A DNA stretch of 64,000 bases, from assembly GCA_016711045.1 (NCBI GenBank), contig JADJTT010000001.1, positions 744,001 to 808,000 on the forward strand, read 5' to 3'. Below, in pieces: positions 20,208-30,300 of the stretch (positions are counted from its first letter, which is position 1; every line of letters starts with the position of its first letter). The translations under genes were made by a program, and so were the position numbers. The notes beneath the pieces were generated by a model, which worked only from the letters and a program-made list of their open reading frames with translations, did not search any database and was not told the origin of the DNA. This DNA is from Saprospirales bacterium (GTDB lineage: Bacteria; Bacteroidota; Bacteroidia; Chitinophagales; Saprospiraceae).

Positions 20208-23200
20208 ATGAAACAGCCATATAAAACGCTGCCGATCGCCAGTTTGCTGACGATCGGCATTCTCTTTTCCTGCACCGCCTTTGGACAACAGCTAACCTAC
20301 TTCAACCCTGGCGGATTGACCGTCTGCGATTCCGCATTTTTTGAAGTCCAGCTTTTCAACGATACGCCCGATCCACTCGATAGCGCCCAGTTGGTTATCG
20401 CGCTGGCCAACTGCCTGGAATACCTTCCCGGTAGCGCCAACGGGGCGGAAGAAGTTTCGGCCTCCAACCCCCAGCAGCTCCTCTTTCTAGTGCCCTCCGT
20501 TGCCCCTGCTGAAACTGCAACGGTGCAATTAGGCGTTTTCGCTCCTTGCGCCTGTTTTGACACCTTGAATACCGGCGCCCTCTTTATCAACCATATTCAA
20601 CTCCTTTCAGGCAGTGATACGCTGGAGGTGACAACCACCCCATATCTCGTGGAAACGGCCCAGTTGGTCATTACCCAGGTTACGAATACCGTGCTCGCCG
20701 GAAGTAACGGGGAACAGTTTTCCCGGACATTCACGGTGCAAAACACACGCCCCGGCGCGCTGACCAGTTTCCTTTTTGAAGACACCCACCAGGGAGGTAT
20801 CGAACTCAGCGCCAACCAGGGGATCGTAGAAGCTAACCAACCCGGCTATTTTGCCCTGCGCCTCACCGGAAATGATTTCCAATTTGTGGGCGATGGAGAC
20901 TTGCTTTTTGAACAAGGCGAGAAGATCACGATCACGGAATTGGTCACAATCACCTCTTGTGGACTCGGCGTTCCATCCAGTTTGTCCAATATTTCCATTT
21001 CCTGGGGGTGTGCAACTTCCAGTTGCCAATCCGTACAACAAACAGCACTTGTGCAGTTTCAGCCTTCTTCCCTGGAAGCCGTGCTCCATATCACCCCCGC
21101 GATACAGGCGCCGGAGTGCTTTTGTGCCGCTGAGGGCATCCCTCAAAGGCTGGCCATCGTGAATACGGGCAATGAGCCTGCTTTTGCCCTTTCGTTCACC
21201 ATCGGGCAAGATTTGCAGGGAACAGGGATCGATCCGGCCAGCGCTTCCGGAATGCTCAATGGAACGCCTGTGCTGCTTTCGGTGCAAGGAAGTGGGGCTG
21301 TCACCTTCCAGGCGCCCTGCCTAAACGGAGGCCCTTTCCAGGAAAATCTGTACATCGGCTGCCCCGACCTGCCTCCGGGCGATACATTGATCCTGCAATG
21401 GGATACCTATTTTTGCTATCCCGGTTGTGAGCAGTCGGAAAACGCATGGAACTACCAATATCAATTCCAGAAAAGCTGTCCGCCCAACACGGTGATTCAA
21501 AGTGAAAAGGTCGAGGTACAGCTTCAAAATCCCATATTTAGTGCGCAACTGACCGGCGATTTTTTCCTGAACGATAGCGAAACCCACACCTATACCTACA
21601 CCATTAGCTACGACTCCCTGGCCCTGATCGATGGACAACTGGCCGTGTCCATGTCCCTACCCTGCGGGCTCGTGTGGGAAGACAATCCCCTGGCCCTGGA
21701 CGGCGTGCTGCCCTCCAACTTGACGATTACAACCCAGGATTCTTTGCAGCTCGTTTCTGCAGTATACCCGCTCCCCCTGCCGGATGCCAGCGCTGTGCTG
21801 ACCTTCGGTCTGACTTTTTTCTGCGACTCCCTTTGTCAGCAGGATTTTGCCTGTGCCGACTCTACCGTCACCTCCTGTCCGCAGCCGGATTGTGCGGAAC
21901 AACCGGATCCGACGCTGCCGTTCGAAATTCAGGCTTCGCTGCTCACCTGCAACGGCCAGCCCGCTTCCTGTGGACTCCAGGCTTGTGAATCGATCAGTAT
22001 GGGCTTTTCCTGTGCGCCTGATTCCGTTTGCTTCGACACCATCGCCGGGTATGTTTTTTATGAAATGGATTTCCAGCGCGTTAGCCTGGGGCTCCCTGAC
22101 AACGACAACGACCGGTGGCCGGACGGGCCCGGCTTTCTCGACCCCGGATTGCTGCGCCTTGACCGATCCATGCCAGGCGATACGGTGCAAACCGAATGGG
22201 GTGGCACGGTTTATATCGACCAGCCTGGAAGCACGTTTGGCTACGCCAATGCTCAATTGTCTTTTCAACCCTTGGGGGTGGATCCGGATATTAACCCAGC
22301 CCTCTATACCCAGGAAGGGATCGTACCACTGGATGCAACACTGGAAATTTGGGACGCCAGTTCCGGTCAATATTATACCTGTCCCAACCTCACCTATTTT
22401 GCCGAAACAACTACCGACCGGTTGATCTTTCACTATGCTATCAATCCTGCCGATCTAATAGGCGCCGGTTGCAACCTGCCCGCTGGTTTTGGATGGGAAC
22501 AGGGAGATTCCCTCCGGCTTACAGCCCGCCATCGCCTGGACGCCAACCCACTCAAACAGGTATCTACCGCTCCCTCGCCGCCCATATTCACCGTAACGGT
22601 CAGGCCAGAACTAACGATCGGTCAGACACCCGGTTCGGTAGCCAACAATCCCTTTCTCTGTGGGTGCAATGCGGCCAACTGGGAAATTACGGGCTACGAA
22701 TACCAACTGCTGCCCGGAGTATACGCGATCCCGTTTTGCGATACCTCCCACTATAAGGGGTCGACGTTTTTCAAACTGGAGTTGGGGAAGGGCAATTTCT
22801 TTCCCTACGAATACCGGCCTCTTGGAGTCGTTCCGACATTGGCAATCGAGCTCCCAACGGAGATGGAACTGGCCGGATCGCAAGTCAAGCAATTCGCCCT
22901 GCAAAACGGTCCCATCTGGAAAGGCGTGACCCCACTACCCGGTACGCTGGATAACGGAATCTGGTCATTCGACCTTGCACCATGCCAGGATACACTGGCG
23001 GATGAAGGGTTTAACTTCCTTTTTCAATACCGGTTTACCGCTGATTGTACGGCGGCAGGCGCCTATCCCCTGCAGGTAAAAGCGCTGGTTGATTACGCAT
23101 CGGGAATTTCCACCCTCGTGGATACGGTTTGGGTGGAGGCTACGGAGAATGCCTTAAAGCCCCTGCTTCCCAATCTTCAACTCTTCAATCCGTTGCCTGC

Positions 23201-26200
23201 GCAACTGGCGCTCGACAATAAAGCCCGCTGGAATTTCACGCTGAGCAATCTGCCCAATTCGGTCTCCGGCCAACAAAGCGGTACGATCTACTACCCCTGG
23301 CTGGCGCCCGTTTCGGGTACCGGCCTCTTGAGCGATTTTGTGCTCGTCGACACCCAAACAGGCGATATGATCCCTGCGGTGAATGGCATTTTTCAACTGG
23401 ACCCTTTGACCGTCAATCAAAGTCGGCAACTGCAGTTGACCGCCCTCAACGAAAGCTGCCTGGAAGAGACGTTCGAAGTGCGGTATGGATTTGATTGCGA
23501 CCCCTATCTGTCGCTCAGCCAGCAACCCTGCAAATCATCGGTGCAGTATTGGCAAGTGCTGGCGCCACCAGGAGGCGTGGATTTCTATCTTTCCAGTCCG
23601 GCAGACACCTGCGCTATGCTTTGCGATACGGTGCCCTATCATACCATCACGGTGTACAACACCAACCTGGGGCCGGTGTGCGATCCATACGTAGAGGCTA
23701 TCCTGCCTCCCGGTTTGTGGATTACGCCGGGGTCTTCCCAACTGGCCTATCCTCCCGGGGCGGCGTTTGCGCCGGTGGCTGATCCAGCAGATATGGGGAA
23801 CGGCGTTTTTCGATGGAATTTGAGCGACCTGAGTCCGGAGATTGCTGCCAATTGCTTGCCCGGCCTAGGCACAGCGCCGTTGCATCAGGTTTCATTGCGA
23901 TTCTGGAGCGAGACCGATTGCTCCTTTCCGGTCAATTCCCCTATCCTTTTCCGGGCGAGCGGCGAGCGCAATTGCGGAGAACCGGTGAATACCGTGACCC
24001 GGCCCGGCGACCCAATCTGCATCCAACTCGAAGGCGCGGATATACAGACCTATTTTCAGGCCGGTTTAGAAGATACCATCTCCTGCCAGGATACCGGACT
24101 GTTCAACCTGGCGTTGGTACATGGCGCCATCAGCAATGCTACCGACACAGTCAGCCTGCTGCTGCCTCCCGGCGTGGCCTACCTCCCCGGATCGGTCATA
24201 CCCGGAGTCAACCCGCCAGATGGCGAACCCTTACAAGACACCCTCAACGGACGTATTCAATTGAACTGGGGCCTTCCGGCAGGGCTCAATCCGTTCACCC
24301 TGATCTCTTTTCAACTCCAATTGACCGGCTTTTCCGGGCTACCCTGCGGGGAAGAATACTTCCTCGTTACCGCCGGCATTCAATCAGAGGCCGTGTGCGC
24401 AGCCAGTGGCGATACTTGCAGCGTCCGGGTAGAGACCGGCACCGAATACATTCCCTTCGTGATCGAACGGCCCATTTTGGAGATTGAAAGCTTTCGGGTT
24501 AGTTGGCATCCCAACGACACGCTGTATGCCACGCTGATTGTGTCCAATGGCACCAATGTGCCCGCAGAAAACGTAGGGGTTGACATTTTCCTGGATACGA
24601 ACGGAGACGGGCAGGGGGACTCTCTTCTCCTCACGCCCATTCTATCGGAAGTGATCGACCTCGACTCCATATCCTTTTCTTTCCCCGCCAGCATCGGGCA
24701 AGCTTGTCAGCTATTGGCTGTGTTCGACTCCACCCAGCAATGCCTTTGTGGGTCCGGCAACCGGCCGGTCGATCAACCCATTGACTATTTTCAACAGGTG
24801 GAAGTAACTGGTTGCTCCGGACAGCCTGTCGAGTTGGGACTCTGTCTCCCAGACTGGACGACCCAGTGGCTATCCGTCGATGCGCTGAGTTGCGACACGT
24901 GTTGTACCACCGAACTCCAGCTTATCAACTCAGGCGATAGCCTCTTATTTTATTCGTTGGACCAATTATTGGAGGACGGGCAAGGCTGTATGCTGCATAT
25001 CCCATATGAAGTGTCCATCCGGCCGGAGCCCGGCATTGCCTATGTCGACCCCATCGCATGCGCAGGAGAACCGGTCAATCTCATTGCGGAGCCAGGGAGT
25101 GCCTTTCATTGGGAAGGGCCGGGGGTGGATATCCAGCAGCAGGGGATCACGATCTTCCCGGCCAACACGGCTACCTATATGTTGACGATGGAGGATGTAT
25201 ACGGCTGTCCGGGGGTCGATTCCGCGCTGGTAACCGTTTTTCCGTTACCCAAGGCCGATGCGGGGCTGGATACCGTGTTTTGTCCCGGGGCGGTTTTTCA
25301 ATTGCAGGCTTTCGAAGGAAATAACTACCAATATGCCTGGAGTCCGGGGGCGGTATTTACGAATGCAAATGTTCCTGATCCGGCCTTTCTCGATCCGGTG
25401 GAAGGTGTGTATTCCCTGGAGGTTGTGGATGAAAATGGGTGTGTAAATACAGATACCATTCTGGTCGGATTTGGAGAAACACCCGAACTGCAACTCCCCC
25501 CCGATACGCTCATTTGTGCCGGTGATACACTTTGGCTGCAGGCTACCGGCAATTATACCGCCCTCTTATGGGAGCCATCAGGACAGGTCGCGTGCCTGGA
25601 CCCACCCCTATGCGAATCCATCCTGCTCGTTCCCGGCGAATCGACACTGCTGACCGCCACGGCGAGTAATGCCGATCAATGCACCACACAAGCCAGCCTG
25701 CTGGTGGAGGTGGCCGACGAATCAGCTTTCGCACTCGATACGGTCTTTACGTGTGCGAATGAGCCCGTATGGATCGGCGCCCTATTCACTGCAGATCCAG
25801 GGGTATATTGCGATACCCTTGTGCTTCCGAGCGGGTGCCGGCAAATTCATTGTACGGAGCTTATGGTTGGAGACACTATCAGTCAGCAATTATCGGAAAC
25901 GATCTGTCCTGGCGATAGTGTGACTGTTGGAGGGCAGTGGTTTTCACTGCCGGGTACGTACCCCGTTTCGCTTTCTACCGCAGCGGGTTGCGACAGCACC
26001 CTGGTGCTCGAACTGGCCTGGTGGGAAGTTCCTGTTTATTCCTTGCTGCCCACCGACACCACCATCTTCGAGGGCAACGTCGTAGAATTGACGCTCACCG
26101 GACCCGGGGCCTCTATTTCCTGGGAACCCACCCAAAGTCTGGACTGTGCCACCTGTGCCACCGTATTTGCTACGCCGCAGGAAAGCATCGTATATCAGGT

Positions 26201-26552
26201 GTTGATCATCGATGAAAACGGATGCACCCAGACCCTGGAAACCATGGTCCATGTACGGATCGATTGCGACCCCGGGCGGGTACAGATCCCCACTGCTTTC
26301 ACGCCTGATGGCGATGGCGTGAATGACACCTTTGGCATACTGACCGTAGCCGGAAGGGAGAAAGTATTGGAAATGCAGGTTTGGAACCGCTGGGGGCAAA
26401 CGGTTTTCGAAAGCACCGATCCCCAGGCGAGGTGGCAGGGCGATCACAGAGGCAAGCCAGCCCCTTCGGATGTTTACGCCTACCGGATCGTGGTGGGGTG
26501 TGCGGATGGTTTTTTGGAGGTTTATACCGGAGAGGTCACCTTACTCAGATAA
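20208..26552 (+). CDS. Second giant CHU_C-type surface protein (2114 aa)
   Basis: Seen: signal peptide (1-26, CTAFGQQ); a long run of beta-sandwich modules resembling DUF11-type conserved repeats, with PGSANG/PGVAYLPGSV and Cys-rich DSVCF-type strands (about 30-1590); PKD/Ig-like units (about 1600-2010, with GPGVDIQQ, PLPKADAGLDTVFCPG); and a C-terminal CHU_C domain (2020-2114, PTAFTPDGDGVND...WNRWGQTVFES). Known: CHU_C marks type IX cargo. It is tightly linked to the upstream OmpA/PD40 gene and convergent with gldD. Many Cys residues are paired in short loops, consistent with disulphides in an exported protein. The ligand is unknown. Confidence 0.88.
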   Translation: MKQPYKTLPIASLLTIGILFSCTAFGQQLTYFNPGGLTVCDSAFFEVQLFNDTPDPLDSAQLVIALANCLEYLPGSANGAEEVSASNPQQLLFLVPSVAPAETATVQLGVFAPCACFDTLNTGALFINHIQLLSGSDTLEVTTTPYLVETAQLVITQVTNTVLAGSNGEQFSRTFTVQNTRPGALTSFLFEDTHQGGIELSANQGIVEANQPGYFALRLTGNDFQFVGDGDLLFEQGEKITITELVTITSCGLGVPSSLSNISISWGCATSSCQSVQQTALVQFQPSSLEAVLHITPAIQAPECFCAAEGIPQRLAIVNTGNEPAFALSFTIGQDLQGTGIDPASASGMLNGTPVLLSVQGSGAVTFQAPCLNGGPFQENLYIGCPDLPPGDTLILQWDTYFCYPGCEQSENAWNYQYQFQKSCPPNTVIQSEKVEVQLQNPIFSAQLTGDFFLNDSETHTYTYTISYDSLALIDGQLAVSMSLPCGLVWEDNPLALDGVLPSNLTITTQDSLQLVSAVYPLPLPDASAVLTFGLTFFCDSLCQQDFACADSTVTSCPQPDCAEQPDPTLPFEIQASLLTCNGQPASCGLQACESISMGFSCAPDSVCFDTIAGYVFYEMDFQRVSLGLPDNDNDRWPDGPGFLDPGLLRLDRSMPGDTVQTEWGGTVYIDQPGSTFGYANAQLSFQPLGVDPDINPALYTQEGIVPLDATLEIWDASSGQYYTCPNLTYFAETTTDRLIFHYAINPADLIGAGCNLPAGFGWEQGDSLRLTARHRLDANPLKQVSTAPSPPIFTVTVRPELTIGQTPGSVANNPFLCGCNAANWEITGYEYQLLPGVYAIPFCDTSHYKGSTFFKLELGKGNFFPYEYRPLGVVPTLAIELPTEMELAGSQVKQFALQNGPIWKGVTPLPGTLDNGIWSFDLAPCQDTLADEGFNFLFQYRFTADCTAAGAYPLQVKALVDYASGISTLVDTVWVEATENALKPLLPNLQLFNPLPAQLALDNKARWNFTLSNLPNSVSGQQSGTIYYPWLAPVSGTGLLSDFVLVDTQTGDMIPAVNGIFQLDPLTVNQSRQLQLTALNESCLEETFEVRYGFDCDPYLSLSQQPCKSSVQYWQVLAPPGGVDFYLSSPADTCAMLCDTVPYHTITVYNTNLGPVCDPYVEAILPPGLWITPGSSQLAYPPGAAFAPVADPADMGNGVFRWNLSDLSPEIAANCLPGLGTAPLHQVSLRFWSETDCSFPVNSPILFRASGERNCGEPVNTVTRPGDPICIQLEGADIQTYFQAGLEDTISCQDTGLFNLALVHGAISNATDTVSLLLPPGVAYLPGSVIPGVNPPDGEPLQDTLNGRIQLNWGLPAGLNPFTLISFQLQLTGFSGLPCGEEYFLVTAGIQSEAVCAASGDTCSVRVETGTEYIPFVIERPILEIESFRVSWHPNDTLYATLIVSNGTNVPAENVGVDIFLDTNGDGQGDSLLLTPILSEVIDLDSISFSFPASIGQACQLLAVFDSTQQCLCGSGNRPVDQPIDYFQQVEVTGCSGQPVELGLCLPDWTTQWLSVDALSCDTCCTTELQLINSGDSLLFYSLDQLLEDGQGCMLHIPYEVSIRPEPGIAYVDPIACAGEPVNLIAEPGSAFHWEGPGVDIQQQGITIFPANTATYMLTMEDVYGCPGVDSALVTVFPLPKADAGLDTVFCPGAVFQLQAFEGNNYQYAWSPGAVFTNANVPDPAFLDPVEGVYSLEVVDENGCVNTDTILVGFGETPELQLPPDTLICAGDTLWLQATGNYTALLWEPSGQVACLDPPLCESILLVPGESTLLTATASNADQCTTQASLLVEVADESAFALDTVFTCANEPVWIGALFTADPGVYCDTLVLPSGCRQIHCTELMVGDTISQQLSETICPGDSVTVGGQWFSLPGTYPVSLSTAAGCDSTLVLELAWWEVPVYSLLPTDTTIFEGNVVELTLTGPGASISWEPTQSLDCATCATVFATPQESIVYQVLIIDENGCTQTLETMVHVRIDCDPGRVQIPTAFTPDGDGVNDTFGILTVAGREKVLEMQVWNRWGQTVFESTDPQARWQGDHRGKPAPSDVYAYRIVVGCADGFLEVYTGEVTLLR

Positions 26553-26586
26553 GAATAAATTTTCAACCACAAAGGCGCTAAAAAAA

Positions 26587-27186
26587 CTATTCCCACCGAA
26601 AGGTGGTAATCAACTCATCCACATCCTGCCTCAGAAATTCGTAGATCGGCGCCAGCGAATCGGGGCGCGACTGCGTATTGAGATACAGCGCCGCCCGGAA
26701 AAAGTGCTGGTGCAGGCTATCGGTCAGGTAAAACTGATACTGGGACGCTACGGGTCCGTCGAAAGTAAAGAGCATGCCTTCCACTCCATTCCGTGTTTTG
26801 ATCGGGATCTCATCGATGTAGTTGGCTTTTTTGTTGTGCCAATTGGCCAGGTCGAACGCATCGCTGCGCAGCCGGTCGAATGTTTTTCCCTGCGTGCCCA
26901 CCGGGAGGTAACTGCAATGCAGGCGGCTGTCAAATGCCGGCACCACCAGATTGAACCAGCAGGAGTGGATCGGCGCCTCATCAAAATAAGCGGTATCCTG
27001 TTGCACCTCATAATAGGCAGGTAGCTCGAAAGAAAAGGGACAATCGGTTTGGTCGAATGTCTCTACTACGTTCGTCCGCTCCGGGAATTCAATACGGGGG
27101 AAACCCCGGGGTTTGGGGGTGAAGACGGGGTCGCTGCAGGCGGCAAGGGTCAGGATGGGTATAAGAAGAAGAAAAAGGCGATTCAT
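26587..27186 (-). CDS. gldD: Gliding motility lipoprotein GldD
   Basis: Seen: 199 residues, a lipoprotein signal with lipobox LTLAAC (Cys17), then TPKPRGFPRIEFPER, the characteristic start of GldD, and PFSFELPAYYEV. Length and layout match the family. Known: GldD is an essential gliding/type IX-associated lipoprotein in Flavobacterium johnsoniae, where it sits next to gldE. Here gldE is about 21 kb away (48838-50262), beside ssb and mutY, so gldD has been separated from its usual neighbours. It is convergent with the second giant CHU_C gene (34 bases between stops). Confidence 0.85.
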   Translation of the reverse strand: MNRLFLLLIPILTLAACSDPVFTPKPRGFPRIEFPERTNVVETFDQTDCPFSFELPAYYEVQQDTAYFDEAPIHSCWFNLVVPAFDSRLHCSYLPVGTQGKTFDRLRSDAFDLANWHNKKANYIDEIPIKTRNGVEGMLFTFDGPVASQYQFYLTDSLHQHFFRAALYLNTQSRPDSLAPIYEFLRQDVDELITTFRWE

Positions 27187-27312
27187 TAAGAATGGTTGTA
27201 TGACTGAACAGATAGTCCAAAGCTACAAAAATAGAGGGATTATAGCCCAGCTACCCGGAACAATGCTTCACAGGAATGGCAACAGATCAAAGACTCCTTT
27301 TTTAGAAGAAAG

Positions 27313-30300
27313 TCAACTCTTTATAAAAAATTGTTCTTTGGCAAAGCCCAATTTTAATAGGTAACCCCCCGGAGGCAATTTTGAGACATCCACCGTTCCA
27401 TCCGGTTCTTTGTCCTCGATCCTTCTCACGCCTGTCATGTCGAAGATTTCAATCTGTGTACCTGCCTGAAGCCCCTGGATATAAAGAATATCCTTTACCG
27501 GATTGGGGTACATCCTGAAAATCTCCACAGGCTCCTTCACCCCGGAGGGAGTACATTCGCTTTCACTCTGCACGACCAGGGAGTAGAAGGAGGTATCCGC
27601 GCAAGTCCCATAGCCTGCAACCAATGAGATGGAGTAGGTCCCGCTATTTTCGAAAACAAACTGGAAGTTAACCTCATTGCTTACCAAGACGCCATCGATA
27701 AACCAGGAAAATTGGTCGGCGCCGTAGGATCCGTTCTCAAAATAATAGACCTGGTTGACACAGGCTGAGTCGGTGTTCAGGATCATTGCCTGTACCTCAA
27801 TTCCAGGCCATAATTCAATACTCCCGTTGTAGGTGCACGCTCCATCGGTTACCCAATACGTGTAGCTTCCCGCCGTCAGATTGGAAAGCACCGGGCCGGT
27901 TACCGGGCTGTTTTCCCATGCAAAACTGTAATTTCCCTGGCCTCCAGAGACAACTAATTCGATCATGCCGGTCGAATCGCCGAGACATGTTTCGATAGTG
28001 ACCTGGGATTCGATCCACAGGTAGGGATAGAAGGAGACCTGAACGGTATCCACGGCCGTACAGCCGATTGAATTGGTGATGGTGAGGGCGTATTCCCCTT
28101 CCCAATTCGCAAAGATCCAGGGAGTTGTTTCGCCCGTACTCCATAGGTATTCAACATTATCCACGCCTGCGGAAAGGACGGCGTCGGCGCCAAAGCAGAA
28201 GATCGTATCTTCCAATTGGAGGATGGGTGGATCGAAGAGAGCAATATTGATCGTATCGCTCACCATTCCCAATGGCGTAGTTACCTGGACCCAATATTGC
28301 CCGCTTTCCGTCACCAATAGCATTTGTTCGGTTGATCCATCGCTCCAGAGATAAGTCGCGCCCGGGTTTTGAGCCTGGAGTAATATCTCCCCACACCAAT
28401 CGCGGTCCGGGCCGAGATCCACGACGGGAGGCAACGCAAACTCGATTGCGCCAATTTCCGGGTGGTTTGGATCGCGCGAGTAATGAAACAGGTCGTCAGT
28501 TAAGCCCATGGGAACCCCCAGGTCGTTCATCATGGGGTTGGTGGGGTAAAAACTACTGTCGGGATTCATGGAAAACTGAGGATCGATAAACCAGGAGTGC
28601 AGGTCCTGCCCGAAAAGGGCCTGCCGGTCGGTCAACACGCTGACAGCCGAGTCGTTCCGGAAAAAAATATTGTAATCGGAGATCAAGATGTCATTCAATC
28701 CCTGAAACAAGACATACCCGTCGTTGAAAACGCCCTGGTAGAAAAGGTTGTTAAACGCCTTCACATCCGAACTTCCCAATACACTCAGGGCTCCGGCATT
28801 GTAATCGCCTTTTAGCGTATTGTGAATAATGTCGACATGGCTGGTCCCATTAAGATCAAGGGCAAAATACCAGGAGGCACTTGGCCCGCTGGGCTGGTAG
28901 GTATAAAGCGCATTGTTTTGGAAAAAGGAAACGGAATCAGCCGTACAGTATTCGATGGCGATCCCTCCAAAAAAACGATTGTGCGTGATCTCAAACCCAC
29001 CGCAATTTTCAATATTGCTGAAATTTCCGTTGAACAGGTTATCGCGCAGCACCGGCCTCGCCGTTTTAGTTAGGTATATGGGACTGATGATCTCGTTCTT
29101 TTCTACCAAAAAGTGTACGGAGGTCTCCCGGCCGCTGACCGCATTTCCGGAGAGGTTCAATCCCAGGAACGTGCCCTGAATGGTGTTTTGCCGGATGGTC
29201 AGATTGGAATCAACAGCAATGGCGTTAATTCCTTTTTGAACCGCCGCTCCACAATTACAGGAATAACCCGTGAAAGCGCAATTGGTGATGGCCAGGTCAT
29301 GCCCGTTCTGGAAACGAACCAGATCGTGGATGTCGGTTCCATTACCATCGAAACTCAGGTAGCTGAGCGTGACATAACTCGCACCGTTTAAAAATACCAG
29401 TTGCTCCTCAGTTGATTGGGGACCACCTGTGATCACCACTTTAGAACTGTCGGCAGAAGCAGAGGTGATTGTCAAGGTGTTTTCAGCAGAAGCGCCGGGA
29501 ATGGCGTTGAAGGAAATATTTTCTTCGTATGTCCCGTCGGCGATCTGAATGGTAACCGGGCCACACACCCCACCGTTGGCCAGGCTTGCATTCATTTCCG
29601 CAAAGGAGGTAAAATCAGCGTTGACGCCTCCCAGCATATAGTCACCTGACAGGGGTATATGAAAATTCAGAAAACGGGTACTGTCATTTTTCATATACTG
29701 ATCCGTCAGTCCGTTTGGCGAGGTGGTGTAGCAAAGCAGGTCGTAGCCTATGGCATCTTCAAACGGGTAGCTACCCAGGTTCACCTGTTCCTTTCCCATG
29801 TAGGGCAAGGCGCCTGTCCAGCTGAAGGTACTCTGAGGCACCCCGTTGACAGCCAGGACAATATCTACCGATTCCAACTCATTGCTTCCGAAATTTTTCA
29901 GGGTAACGATCAAGTCCGGAACGGAATCACAGTAAGCCGTGTTTGGGGCGGGGGATATGAAGTTTATCACCCCGGCATCGTATTCCTTCGGAAGGAATTC
30001 ATCTGCTCCGATATCCGGTTGCGAGGGATCGCGAGGATCCCCATCGATATCGTCGGTAATCGCAGCAATGGGAATACCGGCATCGGCCACATCCGAGGAG
30101 ATGATGTGCAGGTCTGCAATGGAAATGAAACCCGGGTCGACCGATAGGGAATGTTGATCGTGCCCGGTCCCGTTCTGCATGGAAGGGATATCGAAGTATT
30201 CCCAGCCACCGATGACGGCAAGCAGTCCGGATGAGGTAAAATAATTGTTGTAATCCGAACCGATATAATCGCCGGACAATGCGTAAACCCCTCTTCCGCC

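Noticed and set aside
19313..20275. A 320-codon open frame on the minus strand
   Set aside because: Antisense to the clearly coding OmpA/PD40 gene and overlapping the next start; no domain visible.
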